Assembly: GCA_009103225.1 (NCBI GenBank)
Contig: RHPI01002204.1
Location: 359,810-423,809 of the forward strand
DNA length: 64,000 bases
From: Chlorokybus atmophyticus
Lineage: Eukaryota; Streptophyta; Chlorokybophyceae; Chlorokybales; Chlorokybaceae
Direction of reading: 5' to 3'
Within the stretch, counting starts at the first letter, position 1; the number at the start of each line of letters is the position of its first letter. Positions 57,921 through 64,000 of the stretch are shown here, piece by piece. Under the pieces are notes generated by a model, which made no database searches, was not told the origin of the DNA, and saw only the letters and a list, made by a program, of their open reading frames with translations. A program made the position numbers and the translations under genes.

Positions 57921-59808
57921 CTACTGTTGGGCGATGCGGCAGTGAAGTGGCTTCTTTGGCTTGGGCAGGGATGTCACTTCCCTAATGAGCCACTTGCTCT
58001 GCACAGGTCCGGTAGCGAAGATGGCAGAGGCTGAGTCGTATATCACAAACACGCGCTTGCGTGGTCCCACCAGGACCAGCGCAGAGGCGTCCGCGAAGGG
58101 CTTCTCCACGTCGTCGGTGCGTTCCCGTGCAATGATGCGAGCGGTTCTCCACTTGTCATTCGAGCGCAGGATGACCACCTCCGTTTGCGCCAGCGTGGCC
58201 ACAAGAGACCCGTCGGGCCGGAAAGCGATCCCATCGATACCCAACAGCACCAGAGGGGACCCGTCGCGCAGCGTCACCTCGTGCACGGCCCTGGTGGTAG
58301 CGTTTGCGCATGGATTGGCAAGGTCCACCTGGTGGAAGCACATACAGACGACATGATTCTGGCGTCCAGAGGCAAACCAAAGGCGCGTACATACACCCGC
58401 AGCATGCACACACATGGAGACTCATATGCATGCGCGGGCCCCCATATGCTCGCAGCATGCGTCCACACGAGCGAACACATATGGACGCACAGACACATAC
58501 CGTTACGCGTACGCATGCGCACAAGCACACTCACTGTCGCAGCACACACTCACTCGGACAGACAATGTGCGCGCGCAGGAACAACTACACCACAGATACA
58601 CATCCACATACCTCACGTGTACACATCTGCACACGCAGTGCGCATGCGCATGCTCGCGCGCACGCACGCTGTACATCATGTCAAACTTACAACGTATAGT
58701 GTCATACACGCCAACAGTGCACAGACACACGCAGACGCCTCTGTATTCGCGCAGATATGCACACAGCTTGCACGCATGCACGCACTGACCCACACGCACA
58801 CCTACATCATCACCAACAAGTACCTTGAACAATTTTCCCGGTGAGTATGATCCGACGAGTAGGTAGTCTCCGCATGGATGGATGTCGATGCCGTTGGCGA
58901 AGAAAGGCAGCGTGGCCTGCAACAGGAGCTTCCCGCTGCGCAGCTCGGGACTGGTTGCCAGCTGGCTGATGCGCCCGCGGTGGTCTGCCTTCCAAACATC
59001 CCCTATGACCGTGTCCGTCACGTACAGGTTGCCCGCGGCGTCCTGCACCACATCGTTGAGGAAGCCCACGGGGGGGGAGCCGATGCGCGCACGGGTGGAT
59101 TGGCTGAAGTCTGTTGTGAAGAGGCGTCGACCGTCATCAAGAGAGTACGCCGCCACCGTGTCGTACGGGAAGGTGGAGTTGAACGAGTGCACGCACGCAT
59201 ACACACAACGGTTCTTCAAATCGTACTGAGATGCATAGGATGAAACAGTCAGCTTGTGTGACCGACAACGGCAATTGCACTGAGACAGTGAGGTGACATG
59301 ACACTGTCATGTACCTGCAGGCCGGCAGTGACCACGCCAGGGTAGGGCAGCCTCGTGTTGGCGTACTCAGGGTCTGCCACCAGCTCCTGAAAAGAAGACG
59401 AAAAGGTGCACGTAGCGTGGATGAGTGATTCTCTCCTCCCCAGCACCCTGCATGTGCTTGGAAGGGTGCGTGTACGCGTGCATGCGCACGTGTTTGTCAA
59501 GACTGACTGCATGCGAACTGCCTTGGTGTGTGCAACAGAATGCGTCTTACCTTGGCCGTACCATTGGGGTAGACGGCGACGAGGTTGGCGTGGACGAGCG
59601 AGCCTGTGATGAAGCGACAGTGGATGGGGTCCCACACGAAGGACTCCGGATACAGCGAGTCATAGTTGAAGTACACCCGGCTCGGTACCTTGCACCTCTT
59701 CTTGCTGCTCCCACTCAGCGCTTCTGCTTCTGCGCCCAAACACGCCAGCAGCAACACCGCCAGCAACACCAGCGACAGGCGGGGCGACATTCTGATCTGA
59801 TCAGTCAA
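57921..59808 (-). CDS. Secreted strictosidine-synthase/SMP-30-like beta-propeller
   Basis: Minus-strand exons: 59808-59551, 59386-59315, 59225-58824, 58328-57921. Two ATGs are possible; the second, at 59790 (MSPRLSLVLLAVLLLACLGA), begins directly with a signal peptide. The mature part has propeller strands: YPESFVWDPIHCRFITGSL, VGFLNDVVQDAAGNLYVTDT, VIGDVWKAD, FFANGIDIHPCGDYLLVGSY, GIDGIAFRPDGSLVATLAQT and KRVFVIYDSASAIFATGPVQ. The NDVV..GNLYVTDT and ANGI blocks match metal-binding loops of the SMP-30/gluconolactonase and strictosidine-synthase-like superfamily. These act on lactones or as alkaloid enzymes; substrate here is unknown. The intron 58329-58823 is unusually rich in GCATGC/CACACA. 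About 380 residues. Confidence 0.75.
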
Positions 59809-59949
59809 TTGATGCCCACTGCTCGCTGCTGCTCACTCACCCACCCGCACGACGTGTACTTTGATAGAACGCCCTGTGCACACGAGGGTCGCTAGCTCTA
59901 ACAGTTTCTTGTTGCCAGCAAAGACCCGCTGCTGCTGCATTGCAAACAT

Positions 59950-60007
59950 GCTGTTTGATACTCAAGACAGGATGCATGGCCGCATCCTGTCTTGAGTATC
60001 AAGCAGC
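59950..60007. repeat. 58-bp near-perfect hairpin
   Basis: Two 26-base arms (59950-59975 and 59982-60007) are complementary but for one base, around a six-base loop ATGGCC. The left arm starts GCTGTTTGATACTCAAGAC. It may be a solo inverted-repeat element or a small hairpin RNA; nothing distinguishes these here. Confidence 0.75.
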
Positions 60008-61570
60008 ATAGTCTATAATGCTGTAACATGCGACGTGGCAATGGCCATGCGCCTTGCGAGGGACTCAACTTGTACCACCATCACAGGTACCTGTGATGGG
60101 ACACCTGGCGGATGATGGGATTGAACGCTTCCCCCTCGTCCTGTGTACGCCCCCCTCCCGCTCCCCGTCCATGCATGGGCATACGCAGCAGGCTGGGTGG
60201 TTGGCTCCTTGGGGGGTTGCGGGGCTGACATTGATCAGCTCGAGGCCTGGTGACTACTACTACTTCCGAGTAGAGCATCGCGTAAAGTAAGAGAATCAAT
60301 CAATCAATCAATCAATCAAGCGAGCAAGAAGGCTGCGTCGTCTCGGCCGCCCACATGCGCGCATGCACGGGGGGGGAACATGCCGGTTGAAGGGGCGGAT
60401 ATCACGATGGCCGGGTATCCCTGACAGTCTGGTTATCGGCAAACGGTCCAAGAAGCCCCCTTCAATGTCGGCTTTTCAGTCCGTTGAGATCCTTGTACAC
60501 ACAGATCCTCGGACTTTTCCAATCTCGTCAAGGCGACGTTGCTTGTTTGTTTACAAGCCTTGATGGGGACGACTACTCTCCCGGCTAAAAACGGAAGGCA
60601 GGCTCCCCCCAGAGCTAGCTCGAAACGGTAAGCTTACATCAGTAGGAAGCGGTCTGACTGGAAGATGATGATGGCACACTTCCATGATGGAAGTTCCATC
60701 ACACGGGAACGTCCACTCAACCCTACTGGCTCTGGCGGTTGGTGCACTACATGATCAAAAAACCTTGTACAGCGTCAACGGCTCATGAAAGTCGCAGCAG
60801 CTTGCATCAAGGTTAGTGCGTTGTCATGCAGTCCTCATGAAGCAGCCAAAAGCTCATGTCTTGCTACTTACAGACGTTGATTTACGTTTGACATCTCATG
60901 AGAGGTGATGCTCGCGGCAAGCTCCCTTTTTAAACTGTCGGTGGCTGCGGCGGTCGCGTTGTCTTGTCGTTAGTCGGTCGCGTTGTTATTAGCCGTCTGA
61001 CCGGGTGTCTAGTGCGCCAGTCATTGTCAGACGATTTCTTGTTTGGTGCAATTCCCTCAATTGAGGTTACTTGATACCGTGATGATACTCATTGGCTGCG
61101 ATGCACTAACGCAGTTGCGGCGCCACGATAAACCGTCCAATGTATGGGGTGGCATGGGAAAGGATTTTCATTAATTAGGGTAAGGTTCCCTAATGTGGGA
61201 ACGGCCCCTTATGTAGGGATTGACCGTTTTTGGCCTGTAACTTCTGGCCTGTCAGGCCTTTGGCGGGGCGTGATACATCTCCATGCAAAATATCTATTGA
61301 CCCTATACCCGACCCAAACAGTTGAGTAGAGCGGGATATTTGAATTTTCAAGTTTCATTTCATTATTTTCCTCTTTCAAACGGGGTTGACCTACCCTCAA
61401 CTTTGGCAGGCTGTAACTTTGCGGTATCAATGTCAAATGGAATGATATATTTTCTGTTGGCTTTCGATGGGTTAGGAGTTATTATTATTATTATTATATA
61501 TGTAGTAAATAAGCTCTCCTTTACTAAGGTTCCTAACAATCTACGTGGAACACAAGTTGTAATGCTGACA

Positions 61571-61599
61571 TTTTGGGGGTGTTGCGCAACCCCCAAAAA
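61571..61599. repeat. Palindrome TTTTGGGGG...CCCCCAAAA
   Basis: TTTTGGGGG, then a short GTTGCGCAAC core, then CCCCCAAAA; nearly perfect dyad symmetry. It sits 320 bp upstream of the transposase remnant and could be a terminal or subterminal part of that element. Confidence 0.6.
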
Positions 61600-61920
61600 G
61601 TGAAGTTGTGATTGTGGCTATTGTAGCAGTTATAACTTGGTGTGGCGCGTTGCTATGTTGTTTAGTAATTGTATTGCAATTTGGATTGCGTCTAGCACTT
61701 TGAGAGCTGTGTTGTTGTGATTGTGTAGCACATGGTTGAGGTAGGGTGCGGGTGGGGGGGAGGCTTTGCATGTCATTGAGGGCATGCAAGTGCGGAGCAG
61801 TCAAAGATACGTGGAGACAACCAGTGACATTAGCAAGGTTCAAGTTTTGCAACTAGCTACCTCTACACACAACTTCCCTATGGTCCATGGCAACTCTGCA
61901 AGGGTGGGTGTGTTGCATGC

Positions 61921-63340
61921 TTGAGCAACTTTGTCATCAACGTGGCACTTGGCCACTCACACCACCCTCGCATAATGTTGCTGATCTGCAATTGCTTTCA
62001 AGGCAAACGTGTGAAGGCCAAGACACCATTGGCCTTGAAGAGAAAGAGGTGCCACAACAACTACAGCGACATGCTGGAGGACATCCGGCGTGCTATAGTC
62101 AGCATCAACCATGGATGTATGTACGTTGCTGATGCTGTGAGGGAACTTGGCGTCCCGGACACCACCATGCGTAGATTCCTCGCACAGCCAAACACCCTCC
62201 CCGAGTACAAGTGAGTTGGGAACATCATGTTGCGCTGCAAACACTGGTTTCTAGTTATTGACTGTGTGTACACACTTGATAGGGGGGCAGGTGCACCTGC
62301 GGTTTTCACCAAAGAGGAGGAGGCTGACCTGGCTGAGTTTGTGAAAATGAGACACATGTGGGGTCGTGCAATGACATGGACCGAGATCATAATTAAGCAG
62401 GCAAGAGGCTGGCTGGTGGCTCAAAAGCCCAGTTGTTCAAGGCTGGCATACCTGGCAAGGGGTGGTGGCAGTGCTTCAAGAGGCGAAAGAACCTTGTGAG
62501 CAGAAAGGCTGAGCCATTGGACAAGTCCAGAAGGGTGTCTTTGAGCAAACCAATTGTATACCATTACTTCCAGCTTCTGGCGGAGACAGTGCACAGACTG
62601 GGTGGGCCCAGAGCGCATCATCTCCGCCGTCGAAGGTGGCATCGAACCAAACACAAGCGTACAACCAGGTTATTCGCAAGAGGTAATTTGTTAGTGCTAT
62701 TAACACACACACACTCAAATGCAAACTCTGACTAACTCATATTATGCAGTGGTGCAAAGTGGGCGCAATCAGCTACAACTGCCAGCAGAGAACACATAAC
62801 CTTGATGCGTGCAGTGACTTGAGCCGGGCTTGCTGTGCCACCTCTGGTCATTATGAAGGGGCAGAGATTGTGTGGAGCTAACAAGGACTTCACCGTGCCA
62901 GGAGCTCGCTTTGCTGCCCAAGAAAACGCATGGATGACTTCAGACATCTTTGTGTTGTGGATTGGGGAGTTGGTGAAATGTTCCTGGGGGAGTTAGTCCT
63001 TCCAAACCTGCACTATTAATGGTGGACGGACATGTGAGCAGAAACAATGCTCGCATGATTCGCTATGCCCAAGACAGAGGGCTACACATCCTGATCCTGC
63101 CGCCACACACAACCTGTTGTCTGCAAGTGCTAGTTGTCTCCTGTTTTCACCCTTTAAGGAGGCTTACAAAAAGCGGCAGGAGACTAGATACAACTTCGAG
63201 CTCAGCCGCAAGGAGTTCATGTCTCTCTTCGTCAACCCCTAATATGTAGGCCTATCCCCTACAAACATCAGTGTTTCGGGCATGTGGGCTATGGCCTCTC
63301 AATGCGAGCACTTCGCCACCCTGGTAAGGTTAATCAGGTA
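61921..63340 (+). pseudogene. CENP-B/Tigger-type (DDE_1) transposase remnant
   Basis: Segments in several frames follow the order of pogo/Tigger transposases. A psq-type helix-turn-helix (MLEDIRRAIVSINHGCMYVA, then LGVPDTTMRRFLAQP) comes first. The CENP-B-type DNA-binding part follows (FTKEEEADLAEFVKMRHMWG, KGWWQCFKRRKNLVSRKAEP), then KPIVYHYFQLLAETVHRLGG. The catalytic domain has VPPLVIMKG, VMVDGHVSRNNARMIRYAQD and ILPPHTTCCLQVL, where VDGH and PPHTT are DDE_1 hallmarks. The last fragments end near PLRRLTKSGRRLD and LSSSTP. Stops and frameshifts, for example around 62500 and 63000, show decay. Terminal repeats and a TA duplication were not found. Confidence 0.75.
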
Positions 63341-63921
63341 GTTAAATACTTGTTCTTGTAAACCAAGTTGTAAACTACTTGTGAGGGTGAGAAGGTGGTT
63401 GTGCACTGTGCAGTCATAGCGTACTGTGTTTCATTTCATTGCCATCCTCGCCCATCCCCTTTCGTTTTTAAGCGTGACGGCTTGGACATGACAGAAAGCA
63501 GCAGTGCAATCATGTTACTTACACAATCCTTCAACAAACACACGCGCACACAACCAACATAAAGAATGTATCTCATACACATATTACTTGCATGCAAGCC
63601 AACCCACCAGCCTGACCATCCACGTGTGCGCACACAGGTATGGTCAGGCGACCAGCCGCCGACCAGGTGGGGCTCCTATACTCGAATGGCGATACGCGCT
63701 TGAGCTACGACGGCTGCGTAATGTTAGGGACCCGTGTATGGACCCGTATCACTACTATCATCACTATCATGGCAACCAGGTGCACCACCATAGGTGCATG
63801 CACGTTGCAATGACGCAGATCGCCGCCGCGGTAATGGCTATGTGCCAATACATTGGCTATGTGTAATGGCTATGTGCTATGTGCCGATACATTTTGCATC
63901 ATGATATGCATCATATTAGTG
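63341..63921. other. Subtelomeric spacer
   Basis: About 580 bp between the transposase remnant and the telomere. No satellite, gene or RNA was recognised. A short ctatgtg/ggctatgtg repetition occurs at 63837-63880. Confidence 0.55.
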
Positions 63922-64000
63922 TTAGGGTTAGGGTTAGGGTTAGGGTTAGGGTTAGGGTTAGGGTTAGGGTTAGGGTTAGGGTTAGGGTTAGGGTTAGGGT
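63922..64000 (+). repeat. Telomere (TTAGGG)n
   Basis: About 13 uninterrupted TTAGGG units to the end of the window, preceded by one variant TTAGTG at 63916-63921. The G-rich strand runs toward the 3' end, the orientation of a right chromosome arm terminus. Confidence 0.97.

Larger units (their letters stand above)
59809..61920. other. Subtelomeric intergenic region
   Basis: No host gene recognised. Contains a 58-bp hairpin (59950-60007), a CAAT tetramer repeat at 60295-60319, an ATT triplet run at 61481-61497 and a GC-capped palindrome at 61571-61599. Short frames in it show no family. Confidence 0.55.

Overview
The window is nuclear DNA from an intron-rich microbial eukaryote and reaches a chromosome end: bases 63922-64000 are a perfect TTAGGG array whose G-rich strand runs 3' off the window. 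Genes carry many short introns, almost all GT-AG. The host gene set (sigma adaptin, GRP170, strictosidine-synthase-like propeller, chalcone-isomerase-like protein, HIRA, a HIRIP3-like chaperone) together with TGTAA motifs just after two stop codons fits an alga, perhaps a green alga. That placement is inference; no marker gene fixes the taxon.

Bases 1 to about 21,200 are a nest of transposable elements. A decayed Ty3/gypsy-type retrotransposon on the + strand (gag, protease, cytosine-C5 DNA methyltransferase, reverse transcriptase, RNase H, integrase, PHD finger) is split at 4,856 by a Ty1/copia element on the - strand. That copia element is itself split at 8,011 by a 6.7-kb DNA element carrying a SET-domain gene, a second unknown gene and arrays of ATGCAT-centred palindromes. 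A solo copia-like LTR sits in the Ty3 integrase region, and a miniature LTR element (TRIM) lies just downstream. Two of the nested elements therefore carry, or carried, chromatin-modifying domains.

Bases 22,800 to 59,800 are host genes: a HIRIP3/CHZ-like histone chaperone (+), a chalcone-isomerase-fold protein (-), a TARBP1/Trm3-type tRNA ribose methyltransferase (-) divergent from HIRA (+), AP-1 sigma adaptin (-) divergent from the splicing factor YJU2/CCDC94 (+), UDP-glucose 6-dehydrogenase (-), a 4-kb AT-rich gene-free island with a tandem duplication and an inverted repeat, a GRP170/HYOU1-type ER chaperone (+), and a secreted strictosidine-synthase/SMP-30-like propeller (-).

The last 4 kb are subtelomeric: hairpins, simple repeats, a decayed CENP-B/Tigger-type (DDE_1) transposase and the telomere. 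HIRA and its putative partner HIRIP3 lie only about 10.6 kb apart. Exon boundaries were assigned by eye from splice consensus plus reading-frame and family continuity, so individual boundaries may be off by a few bases, and small exons may be missed.
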